This document shows positions 24,609-31,927 of a DNA stretch of 36,303 nucleotides, one piece after another; within the stretch, counting starts at the first letter, position 1, and every line of letters begins with the position of its first letter. This stretch comes from Mycobacterium sp. (GTDB lineage: Bacteria; Actinomycetota; Actinomycetes; Mycobacteriales; Mycobacteriaceae): contig JAOPWC010000177.1 in assembly GCA_025965895.1 (NCBI GenBank), positions 1 to 36,303 on the forward strand, read 5' to 3'. Under the pieces are notes generated by a model, which worked only from the letters and a program-made list of their open reading frames with translations, had not been told where the DNA came from and did no database searches. Position numbers and translations under genes: made by a program.

Positions 24609-27600
24609 ATGGGGCCAGCAGGCACGGTGTGCCGAACGTGCGGCAGGGAACTGCGCCACGGCGCCCGGTTCTGCGACGGCTGCGGGGTGCCTGCCGCAGA
24701 ACCGGGAGAGCAGGCGGAGTTCAAGCAGGTGACTGTGTTGTTCGCCGATGTGGTGGGTTCCATGGCGATCGCCTCGGCGGTAGGGGCGGAGCGGTTGCGC
24801 GAGATGATGGCCGACGCCTTCAGCCGCGCGGCAACGATTACTCGGCGCTATGGCGGCACGGTCGATAAGTTCACCGGCGACGGCATCATGGCGCTGTTCG
24901 GGGCACCAGTCGCGTTGGAGGATCACGCTTTTCGGGCCTGTTTGGCGGCCTTGGACATCCAAGAGCAGATCGCGCAGCTGGCCGGCGAAGTGCAGCGCCG
25001 CGATGGCGTCGTGCTACGGCTGCGGGTCGGGCTGAACTCGGGCCGGGTGGTTGCCGGCGAAATCGGCCCTGGCCCAACGGGGTACACCGCGGTCGGCGAG
25101 CAGGTCGGGTTAGCACAACGGATGGAATCGGTCGCCCCGCCCGGCGGGGTAATGCTCAGCGAGTCCACCGCGCGGCTGGTCGAACACGGCACCGTGCTGG
25201 GGGCGCCCGAGTGGGTACACGTTAAGGGCGCCGAGGGGGCGTTACCCGCGCGTCGGCTGTTGGGGGCCGCTGCTGAGCGCGGGCGGATCGGTCGGCGCGA
25301 GCCGACCCTGGTCGGGCGCACCTGGGAGATGAACACCGTCGCCGGCATCCTGGATCAGGCGATCAGCGGTGCCGGGTGTGTGGCAGGGGTGGTCGGGCCA
25401 CCCGGTATCGGCAAGAGCCGCATCATGCGCGAGGCCGTGACGCTGGCCACCGGCCGCGGGGTCGAGGTGTTCACCGTCTCCTGCGAATCCCATACCCGCG
25501 AGGTCCCGTTCCATGTGGTGGCGCGACTGCTGCGGAGGGTGTTCGGGGTCAGCGACCTCGATGAGCACGCGGGCCGGGCGCGGGTGCGGGCCCGCATCCC
25601 CGACGCCAACCCGGAAGACCTGCTGCTGCTGGACGACCTGCTCGGAATCGGCGACCCCGACGCCGCGCCGCCCGCGATCACCCCCGATGCCCGCCGGCGC
25701 CGGTTGGCGGCCTTGTTGAACGCCGCCGCCCTGGCCCGGACCGCACCGGCGCAGTATGTGATCGAGGACGTGCACTGGATCGACGAGGTCAGCGAGGCCA
25801 TGCTCGCTGAGTTCGTCACGGTGGTGCCGCAAAGCCGCTCACTGGTGCTGATCACCTACCGCCCCGAGTACCGGGGCGCGCTGTCGCGGACACCGGGCAC
25901 TCAGACGATCTCCCTGGCGCCGCTGAACTCGGCGCAGACCGCGGCGTTGACCGCCGAGCTGCTGGGTACCGACCCGTCGGTGCGTGCTCTGGCCGCCCGG
26001 ATCGCCGAGCGGGCCGCCGGGAACCCGTTCTTCGCCGAGGAGATGGTGCGTGATCTGGCTGAACGCGGTGTGCTCGACGGCGATCGCGGCGCCTACCTCT
26101 GCCGTGATGACGCCGCCGACATCAGTGTGCCGGGCACTCTGCAGGCCACCATCGCCGCCCGCGTCGACCGCCTCGGTAGGCCGGCCAAACAGTTCCTGTA
26201 TGCCGCCGCGGTCATCGGTGCGCGGTTCAGGCCTGAGCTGCTGGCCGCCTTACTGGGTGACATCGAGGGATCGGAGGCTATCGCCGAGTTGCTGCAGGTG
26301 GAGCTGATCGATCAGGTGAAATTCACCCCGCGCGCCGAGTATGCGTTTCGGCACCCGTTGATCCGCGCGGTGGCCTACGAGTCGCAGTTGAAGTCTGGGC
26401 GCGCCGAGCTGCACCGGCGCTTGGCCGTCGCGATCGAACAGCAGGAGCCGGGCTCGGCTGAGGAGAACGCCGCCCTGATCGCCGAAAACCTAGAGGCTGC
26501 CGGGGATCTGCGTGCGGCGTTCGGCTGGCATATGCGCGCCGGCGGCTGGTTGGCCATCCGCGACATTCGCGCGGCCCGCACGAGCTGGCAGCGGGCCCGC
26601 CAGGTCGCCGACCGGCTACCAGCCGACGCCCCAGATCGGAGGTCGATGCAGATCGCGGCCCGCACCCTGCTATGCGGCACCGTCTGGCGGGCCGGTGGCA
26701 GTGTCGCCGACACCGGCTTCGACGAACTGCGAGATCTGTGCACAGCGGCTGACGACAAAGTGTCGCTGGCGATCGGCATGGCCGGGTTCATCATGGCGTT
26801 GACTTTCTACAACCGCTTCCGAGAGGCGGCCCAAGTGGCCTCGGAGCACAGCGACCTGCTCGAATCGATTGGAGATCCGACGCTGACCGTCGGTCTGCTG
26901 TTCGCGGCGATCTACGCCAAATGCGAGGCGGGCGAGATGATCGAGGCCCTGCGATTGGCGGATCGCCTCATCGACCTGGCCGACGGCGACCCCACCAAGG
27001 GCAACTTGATCTTGGGCTCACCGCTGAGCACGGCGATCGCGATGCGGGGCCACGTCAGGATGTGCCTGGGAATCCGAGGATGGCAAGACGACGCCGCCAC
27101 CTCAATCGCGATGGCCGCTCCTCTCGACCCGACGAGTTACGTTTTCGCCCTCCTGTGGAAGTACGTTGCCGCCATTCCATTCGGGGCGCTGCCGCCCGAT
27201 GCGACCGCCATGGGCGAGACCGCCGACGCGCTGCGAATCGCCGAGCGTTCCAGCGACGATTTCATTCTTGGAATGGGCCGACTCAGCCGGGGCCTCGCCC
27301 TGGTTAGTCGCGACGGCCCGCAACGCGAGGCGGGTCTCGACCTGTTCACCCAAGCCCGCGACGCCGCCGTGACGGAGCGGTTCTCCCTGAGCGCGCTGAC
27401 GATCGTCGACCCCGAGTTTGCGATGGAGAAGGCCCGCACCGGTGATCTCGATGGTGCCATCGAAATGGCGCGGGCAGTCGTGGACGGCGCGTACGAAAGC
27501 GGCGACATGATCTGGCGCGGAAGGGCTACCACCGTTCTGGTGGAACTGCTGGTCCGACGCGGGTCCGCTGGCGACCAGCACGAAGCGCAGGCGGCGATCG

Positions 27601-27830
27601 ACCGACTGGCCGCCGTACCCACCGATCCGGGCTTCGTGCTCCACGAACTCCCCCTGCTGCGTTCGCGGGCGCTGCTTGCGCGCGCGCGCGGCGACGAAAA
27701 CAGCTGCCGGAACTTAATGGAACGCCACCGCGCCAAGGCAGCAGCCGCGGGCTTCGAAGCACTCATGGCCACCGCAGACGCGACTGTCACTGCGCCCCCA
27801 ACTATGACCCGGTGGCCCAGTAAGCTCTGA
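24609..27830 (+). CDS. Zinc-ribbon / class III nucleotide cyclase / AAA ATPase / TPR regulator
   Basis: This is a 1073-residue cytosolic signalling protein. The start at 24609 is fixed by AGGAGG six bases upstream and by the family's usual opening zinc ribbon (C8, C11, C22, C25). The cyclase domain keeps both metal aspartates (D47 in LFADV, D91 in FTGDGIMA), K87 and R171. The Asn that stabilises the transition state is Gly167 (GEQVGLAQR), and Thr160 sits at the purine-selecting site. A STAND/AAA ATPase follows, with Walker A GPPGIGKS (263-270) and Walker B YVIEDVHWID. The C-terminal half is helical and TPR-like. The DNA-binding LuxR domain of Rv0386, Rv1358 and Rv2488c is absent; the protein ends shortly after TMTRWPSKL. 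Mycobacteria carry many such paralogues. Activity may be weak or lost, leaving a ligand- or protein-sensing ATPase. Its partner is unknown. Confidence 0.93.
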   Translation: MGPAGTVCRTCGRELRHGARFCDGCGVPAAEPGEQAEFKQVTVLFADVVGSMAIASAVGAERLREMMADAFSRAATITRRYGGTVDKFTGDGIMALFGAPVALEDHAFRACLAALDIQEQIAQLAGEVQRRDGVVLRLRVGLNSGRVVAGEIGPGPTGYTAVGEQVGLAQRMESVAPPGGVMLSESTARLVEHGTVLGAPEWVHVKGAEGALPARRLLGAAAERGRIGRREPTLVGRTWEMNTVAGILDQAISGAGCVAGVVGPPGIGKSRIMREAVTLATGRGVEVFTVSCESHTREVPFHVVARLLRRVFGVSDLDEHAGRARVRARIPDANPEDLLLLDDLLGIGDPDAAPPAITPDARRRRLAALLNAAALARTAPAQYVIEDVHWIDEVSEAMLAEFVTVVPQSRSLVLITYRPEYRGALSRTPGTQTISLAPLNSAQTAALTAELLGTDPSVRALAARIAERAAGNPFFAEEMVRDLAERGVLDGDRGAYLCRDDAADISVPGTLQATIAARVDRLGRPAKQFLYAAAVIGARFRPELLAALLGDIEGSEAIAELLQVELIDQVKFTPRAEYAFRHPLIRAVAYESQLKSGRAELHRRLAVAIEQQEPGSAEENAALIAENLEAAGDLRAAFGWHMRAGGWLAIRDIRAARTSWQRARQVADRLPADAPDRRSMQIAARTLLCGTVWRAGGSVADTGFDELRDLCTAADDKVSLAIGMAGFIMALTFYNRFREAAQVASEHSDLLESIGDPTLTVGLLFAAIYAKCEAGEMIEALRLADRLIDLADGDPTKGNLILGSPLSTAIAMRGHVRMCLGIRGWQDDAATSIAMAAPLDPTSYVFALLWKYVAAIPFGALPPDATAMGETADALRIAERSSDDFILGMGRLSRGLALVSRDGPQREAGLDLFTQARDAAVTERFSLSALTIVDPEFAMEKARTGDLDGAIEMARAVVDGAYESGDMIWRGRATTVLVELLVRRGSAGDQHEAQAAIDRLAAVPTDPGFVLHELPLLRSRALLARARGDENSCRNLMERHRAKAAAAGFEALMATADATVTAPPTMTRWPSKL

Positions 27831-27976
27831 AATTCACCCATCCAGAACGACTCTCACAAACCCTGGATCAATTCGTCCCGCCAACCACGATGCACACATC
27901 GGTGGTGCCCCGATTCTTGATCTCGGTTTCCGAATCGCCGAGGGCGGGCCAGCTGATACGTTGAAAAATGCTGTAA

Positions 27977-27995
27977 GACACCGCCCGCGGGTGTC
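27977..27995. terminator. Candidate hairpin terminator after the cyclase gene
   Basis: GACACC and GGTGTC pair perfectly around a 7-base G+C-rich loop. No T-run follows, as is common for mycobacterial terminators. It lies about 145 bases past the cyclase stop, so termination is a guess. Confidence 0.3.
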
Positions 27996-28084
27996 GGTGA
28001 ACACGGCGGAGCGTTCGACGTCGATGCCGGCACAGACGAAGGCGGCGGGTAGGTGCTCGGCGGGAGGCGAAGAGAGCCTTAATC

Positions 28085-28102
28085 GCAATTCTGTGAAATT
28101 GC
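28085..28102. promoter_or_regulatory. Inverted repeat GCAATT-N6-AATTGC, candidate operator
   Basis: This 18-base element has perfect 6-base arms around CTGTGA. It lies 79 bases before the ATG of the FAD oxidoreductase and 14 bases before a TACCTT hexamer (28117-28122) that fits TANNNT. Size and symmetry suit a dimeric MarR- or TetR-type repressor. No such regulator is encoded nearby, so the binding protein is unknown. Confidence 0.4.
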
Positions 28103-28116
28103 TGTAGGTCGGTTGG

Positions 28117-28122
28117 TACCTT
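28117..28122 (+). promoter_or_regulatory. Candidate -10 box of the FAD oxidoreductase gene
   Basis: TACCTT matches TANNNT and sits just downstream of the inverted repeat. It would give a leader of about 52 bases including the AGGAG site. A matching -35 is not evident. Confidence 0.3.
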
Positions 28123-28180
28123 CTGGGGGGTGGTTCGGCCAACGATGACGAACGTTCGACTTCGACTCAGGAGTTCCGCC

Positions 28181-29590
28181 ATGCCAGAATTGGGTGAGCG
28201 CGCGGTCGTTCTTGGGGCGAGCATGGGTGGGCTGCTTGCCGCGAGGGTGCTGGCTGATTTCTTTGGGACCGTCACTGTGGTCGAGCGAGACGCGTTGCCC
28301 GACGACCCCGCTATCCGACGAGGGGTACCGCAGGGTGGGCATGTTCATGTCCTGCTGCCGCGCGGCGCGCAGATCTTGGATGAGCTCTTCCCCGGGTTTC
28401 TCAATGAGCTGGTAGCCCACGGTGCTCCCGTTTGGGACGACGGGGAACTGTCCAAGCTTCACTTGTCTTTCGACGGCCACGAGATGCTCCGGTCGGGCAA
28501 GATAGCACTTGATGCTAAGGCAATGGCGATGTACATGCCGAGCAGGCCGTTTCTGGAATGCCATGTCCGGCGGCGCCTACAGGCGATGAGGAACGTGACG
28601 ATTCTGGCCGGCCATGAGGTAGCCGAGTTGAAGTCGACGGCGGATCGGAATCGCGTCACCGGAGTGCGGGTGGTCGACCGCGACGGCGGTGCCGAACGGG
28701 AGTTGATGGCCGATGTAGTCGTGGACGCGATGGGCCGCGGTGCCCACACGCCGGCTTTTCTGGAGAGCCTCGGGTACGGCCGACCGGTCGAGGACCACAT
28801 CGTCATGCATACGACTTATGTAAGCCAACTGCTGCGGATCCCCCAGGGCACGCTGAAGGAGAAGCTGGTCAACATCGGCCCCGCGCCGGGCCGGCCAACC
28901 GGGATGTTTCTGACCGGCTATGAGAACGACACCTGGATGTTCACGGTCTTTGGGATGGTGGGGCGCGAACCGTCTCGCGATCTGGCCGGCATGCTGTCCT
29001 TCGCCCAGGAGTACTGCCCCGCCCACCTGCTCGCGGCGGTGCGGGCCGGCGAACCAATCGGCGAGGTGGCACGGCACCGCATGCCGTCCAGCCAGTGGCG
29101 ACGCTACGACAAGATGCCCCGACTCCCCGACGGTCTGCTGGTCTGCGGCGACGCGATCTGCAGCTTCAACCCCATCTACGGGCAAGGAATGACGGTGGCG
29201 GCGCTGGACGCTGTCGCGCTGCGGGATTGTCTAGGCTGCGGCGGCACCGACCTGCCTCGTAGATATTTCCGCGCCTCGGCGAAACCGATTGGCGTGGCCT
29301 GGCAGATGGCAGCGGGCTCTGACCTGGCCTTCCCGGAGGTCGCGGGGCGACGGTCGAGGTCGATGCGCGTTACCACCCGGCTTGTGGACTGGGCGCTGAC
29401 CGCCTGTGAATCCGACCCGGTTGTCGCCGTGCGCTTCTTCAAGGTCAACGGCCTCGTCGACCCCCCGATTCGCCTGCTCCACCCGGCGTTTGTCTACCGG
29501 GTGGCGGCCGTGAACCTGCGCCGGCGGCGAGGCGATAAGCAACCTCGGCAAGCCGAAATGGTTGGCAGCATGGGTAGCCGTCCGTCGTGA
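28181..29590 (+). CDS. FAD-dependent monooxygenase-like oxidoreductase
   Basis: This 469-residue flavoprotein is of the aromatic hydroxylase/geranylgeranyl reductase type. The ATG at 28181 has CAGGAG seven bases upstream; an earlier GTG at 28130 lacks one. The N-terminus holds the ADP-binding fold (VLGASMGGLLAARVL, then the acidic VVERD end of strand 2). Near residue 323 is the second FAD motif, GDAICSFNPIYGQGM, where GDA contacts the flavin and the following loop is characteristic of this group. No membrane segment is obvious. Relatives hydroxylate or reduce aromatic, polyketide or isoprenoid substrates; the substrate here cannot be read from sequence. It could tailor the lipopeptide of the upstream cluster, but it is 12 kb away and separately transcribed. 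A hairpin at 29635-29649 may end the transcript. Confidence 0.9.
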   Translation: MPELGERAVVLGASMGGLLAARVLADFFGTVTVVERDALPDDPAIRRGVPQGGHVHVLLPRGAQILDELFPGFLNELVAHGAPVWDDGELSKLHLSFDGHEMLRSGKIALDAKAMAMYMPSRPFLECHVRRRLQAMRNVTILAGHEVAELKSTADRNRVTGVRVVDRDGGAERELMADVVVDAMGRGAHTPAFLESLGYGRPVEDHIVMHTTYVSQLLRIPQGTLKEKLVNIGPAPGRPTGMFLTGYENDTWMFTVFGMVGREPSRDLAGMLSFAQEYCPAHLLAAVRAGEPIGEVARHRMPSSQWRRYDKMPRLPDGLLVCGDAICSFNPIYGQGMTVAALDAVALRDCLGCGGTDLPRRYFRASAKPIGVAWQMAAGSDLAFPEVAGRRSRSMRVTTRLVDWALTACESDPVVAVRFFKVNGLVDPPIRLLHPAFVYRVAAVNLRRRRGDKQPRQAEMVGSMGSRPS

Positions 29591-29634
29591 TCTGAAAAGT
29601 TGTCGGGATAATCCGCATACCGACCCTGTGAGTT

Positions 29635-29649
29635 CACGGCCCGGCCGTG
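29635..29649. terminator. Candidate hairpin between FAD gene and lectin gene
   Basis: CACGGC-CCG-GCCGTG forms a 6-base stem with a 3-base loop, 45 bases after the FAD gene stop and between two converging genes. No T-run follows. It could act for both directions. Confidence 0.35.
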
Positions 29650-29803
29650 GCGATCACCCCTGGACACCGTCGATGGCGTCGGACACTTCACGCCGGTCGA
29701 ATGTTCAGATATTGACCATTGCTCTCCCGAAAACGAACTTGCGCTCAACCGGTCAGCGCATCACTGGACGAGGGTAGCCGGAGACGTACCCCAGCGAGCC
29801 AAG

Positions 29804-30289
29804 TCACGGAACGCTATCCCACTCCTCGTCGGCTACATCGGCCAGGCAGTGGTAGGCGATCACCGGAGTCCCAGGCTGCGCCACGCCGCCGAAAACGTTG
29901 AGGCAGGGACCGAGGGCACTCGTGATCTGGCCGTTGGTCTGGGGATTCCAACGCTGGTTGTTCGCATTGGTCTGACAGGGCAAGAGGATCACCGGGGTGT
30001 TATCCGTTGCGTCGCTGATGCTCACGCAATCCCCGGGCAAGGCCACGCTCTCGATCTGACCGGCAAAGTTGAAAACCCAGAGCTGGGATTTCGACCCATT
30101 GCAGGGGTTGACCATCGTCGCAGTGTTGTTCCCATTCGGGCCGTCGAGACACCAATTGCCCAATCGGCTCTTCAACTGGACCGGGCCGGCGGCACTCGCC
30201 ACAGCAGCGCTTAGCAGCCCGACACCGAACCCTGCGCCGACTACGACAAGGGCCCGGCGCACACCGCCCATCAACCGCGATTCCTGCAT
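29804..30289 (-). CDS. Secreted ricin-type beta-trefoil lectin, sMTL-13-like
   Basis: This 161-residue protein has an N-terminal signal peptide (RR followed by a hydrophobic VVVGAGFGVGLLSAAVASA run, with cleavage predicted near residue 34), so it should be exported. The mature part is a single beta-trefoil with QxW-type marks SQLW, NQRW and DEEW and paired cysteines. From memory, its length, the GPVQLKSRLG start of the mature protein and the WDSVP end match M. tuberculosis Rv1419 (sMTL-13), a small secreted lectin recognised by patient sera. In M. tuberculosis the gene sits near lprH and uvrC; here the neighbours differ, so it is a relocated orthologue or a paralogue. The ATG at 30289 has GGAG about seven bases upstream. 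A TAGCCT -10 and an upstream dyad are listed separately. Confidence 0.92.
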   Translation of the reverse strand: MQESRLMGGVRRALVVVGAGFGVGLLSAAVASAAGPVQLKSRLGNWCLDGPNGNNTATMVNPCNGSKSQLWVFNFAGQIESVALPGDCVSISDATDNTPVILLPCQTNANNQRWNPQTNGQITSALGPCLNVFGGVAQPGTPVIAYHCLADVADEEWDSVP

Positions 30290-30339
30290 TTCAGCTCCAT
30301 CCTCTCGTCCTGGTCGACCTCACGCACCACAAGCGGCGC

Positions 30340-30345
30340 AGGCTA
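30340..30345 (-). promoter_or_regulatory. Candidate -10 box of the lectin gene
   Basis: The coding strand reads TAGCCT, fitting TANNNT. Transcription would start near 30333, leaving a leader of about 44 bases with the GGAG ribosome-binding site. No clear -35 is seen. Confidence 0.3.
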
Positions 30346-30376
30346 CACCGAGACCACCCCAGCCACACACGGTTTG

Positions 30377-30409
30377 CCGCAGGTAACAAGATTCTTACCC
30401 AGCCTGCGG
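30377..30409. repeat. Dyad CCGCAGG-N19-CCTGCGG upstream of the lectin gene
   Basis: Perfect 7-base arms (30377-30383 and 30403-30409) flank a spacer that itself contains GGTAA...TTACC. The element sits about 30 bases upstream of the lectin -10 box, a normal place for an activator or repressor site. It could also fold as a hairpin. Confidence 0.35.
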
Positions 30410-30749
30410 TAATCACCTTCATCTGCGGCTGGTGACACGTGCGTTGCCAGCACCCCCTCACCGCCACTGGACCGCTATGCCGCAGGCTCTCGGGGTCGGC
30501 ATCGGGCCGGACTGCACCAACTCGCGACAGTCGATTACCCGCGCCGCCAGTCCGGAACCCCCGTGGCACCGGGCTTGGCGGGAACCAATTCGGGCATTTG
30601 CGCCGCTTTTGAGCGAGAAGAGCTGGGTGCTGGAGCAGACTGAGCGGATTGGACCTGGCGGGCCCGAGGGGGCGGGCCCGCGTCGGCATCCGAGGCCTGA
30701 TTTGGCCGCGCTACGGCAGGGTTGGTGGGTAGTTTGCGCTGGTCAGGTC

Positions 30750-30755
30750 TAGCCT
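30750..30755 (+). promoter_or_regulatory. Candidate leaderless promoter of the PhoU gene
   Basis: TAGCCT fits TANNNT and is followed by seven bases and then the ATG at 30763, so transcription would start at or next to the start codon. No good Shine-Dalgarno sequence precedes the ATG, which also fits a leaderless message. Confidence 0.4.
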
Positions 30756-30762
30756 GTGGGTT

Positions 30763-31437
30763 ATGCGGGCCGCTTACCGTGGGCAGTTGTCTGCTCTGAG
30801 TCAGCAGGTCGGCGAGATGTGCGGGGTGGCCGGGGCGGCGATGGAACGCGCGACCGCGGCGTTGTTGCGGGCTGATCTGATGCTGGCCGAACAGGTCATC
30901 ACCGATTATGACCGCATCGCCGAGATGAGTGCCTGCGCCGCCGACGACGCGTTCGTGTTGCTGGCCTTGCAGGCGCCGGTGGCCGGTGACTTGCGGGCCA
31001 TCGTCGGGTCCATCCAGATCGTCGCCGACGTGGAGCGGATGGGTGCCCTGGCCTTGCATGTGGCCAAGATCGCGCGGCGGCGTCATCCGCGGCACGCCGT
31101 GCCCGAGGAGGTCAATGGCTGCTTCGCCGAAATGGGACGAGTGGCGGTCGAGTTGGCCAACAGTGCGCGGGAGGTGCTGATGTCGCGTGATCCGGAAGCG
31201 GCGGCTCGGATTGATGCCGACGACGACGCGATGGATGAGCTGCACCGGCATCTGTTTGGTGTGCTGATGGACCGCCGATGGAAACACGGGGTGGCCGCGG
31301 CCGTGGATGTCACGCTGTTGAGCCGGTTCTATGAGCGGTTCGCCGATCACGCCGTACAGGTGGCGCGACGCGTGATTTTCCAGGCAACCGGAAAGCTCGC
31401 CACAGATATCGAGCCAACGCAGCAGGTATACCCCTAA
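30763..31437 (+). CDS. PhoU-type phosphate regulatory protein (PhoY family)
   Basis: This 224-residue cytosolic protein is made of two PhoU repeats, each a three-helix bundle. The metal-binding E/DxxxD-type signatures are visible: LRAIVGSIQIVADVERMGALALHVA in the first half (quoted as a region near residues 70-95) and LSRFYERFADHAVQVA in the second (near 185-200). PhoU proteins restrain the PhoR/SenX3 kinase through the Pst phosphate transporter. Mycobacteria usually carry two copies (PhoY1, PhoY2) linked to phosphate control and persister formation. No pst or sensor-kinase genes are nearby, so this is a stand-alone copy. Which paralogue it represents cannot be told by eye. Confidence 0.94.
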   Translation: MRAAYRGQLSALSQQVGEMCGVAGAAMERATAALLRADLMLAEQVITDYDRIAEMSACAADDAFVLLALQAPVAGDLRAIVGSIQIVADVERMGALALHVAKIARRRHPRHAVPEEVNGCFAEMGRVAVELANSAREVLMSRDPEAAARIDADDDAMDELHRHLFGVLMDRRWKHGVAAAVDVTLLSRFYERFADHAVQVARRVIFQATGKLATDIEPTQQVYP

Positions 31438-31927
31438 TTTTGATGCCGGGATAGCGTCCTTATGGTGAGCGGCTCCGCGGCCAATGTCGTTCGACTGATC
31501 CAGCCGCCCGATCTGCGGCAGACCCATTACTTCAGGACGCTAATCAACGAACACGCAGCGGCGTGGATGCGGCCTCACCACCATCCAAGTCAGAGCGCAT
31601 CGACGGGCCACCCGTGCTGAGCGCCGAGCTCCGCACATAGGTCCAGGGCGGCGACGAAACCAAAGCCGACCAGGACTCGTGGACCGGGACGTCGGTGGGG
31701 CACGGGTCAGCGCTCCCGCGACGAACACGACGCGATAACCAGTGCTGCCGCAACACAACGCAATTCGTCGGGTGCCTGGCCGCCTGGATGCGGCCTGCCC
31801 ACCGGAGCCCGTACCGCTGAGCGAGCCGGCATGTACGAAAATCTTTGCTGGCGTTAATTATTTTTTCGCGATTTGCGTCGCTTATCTCGCTTACCGGCTG
31901 TACTTTTCTGCCGGGTGGTTTTATCTA
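31438..31927. other. Intergenic region upstream of the TIR-WD40 gene
   Basis: No supported gene was found. The last 80 bases (about 31848-31927) are strikingly A+T-rich against the rest of the window. They contain TACTTT at 31901-31906, a possible -10, with a short leader carrying GGGTGG before the ATG. The frame of the TIR gene stays open upstream to 31742 and would encode a hydrophobic segment, but I judge the ATG at 31928 the better start. Confidence 0.4.

Larger units (their letters stand above)
27831..28180. other. Intergenic region upstream of the FAD oxidoreductase
   Basis: No intact gene is present. A minus-strand frame ending at 27868 finishes ISWPALGDSETEIKNRG..., which faintly resembles the tail of a cupin-like protein, but the rest is not coding-like, so at best it is a relic. 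The region holds a candidate terminator for the cyclase and a candidate operator and promoter for the FAD gene, listed separately. Confidence 0.35.
30290..30762. other. Divergent promoter region between lectin and PhoU genes
   Basis: Long frames on both strands (30291-30689 minus, 30432-30752 plus) are compositionally biased and have no recognisable content. The region carries candidate -10 boxes for both flanking genes and one strong dyad. Confidence 0.4.

Noticed and set aside
27868..28142. Minus-strand frames resembling a cupin tail or other relic
   Set aside because: Only about 30 residues look protein-like and they switch frames; not enough to call a pseudogene.
30432..30752. Plus-strand 106-residue frame upstream of phoU
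   Set aside because: It has biased composition and no ribosome-binding site, and it ends inside the proposed PhoU promoter.
31742..31927. In-frame N-terminal extension of the TIR protein starting at a GTG, with a hydrophobic segment
   Set aside because: The hydrophobic residues come from an A+T-rich, promoter-like stretch. The TIR family begins at MSRIFLSHSS, and GGGTGG precedes that ATG. Kept open only as a finding about the A+T-rich island.
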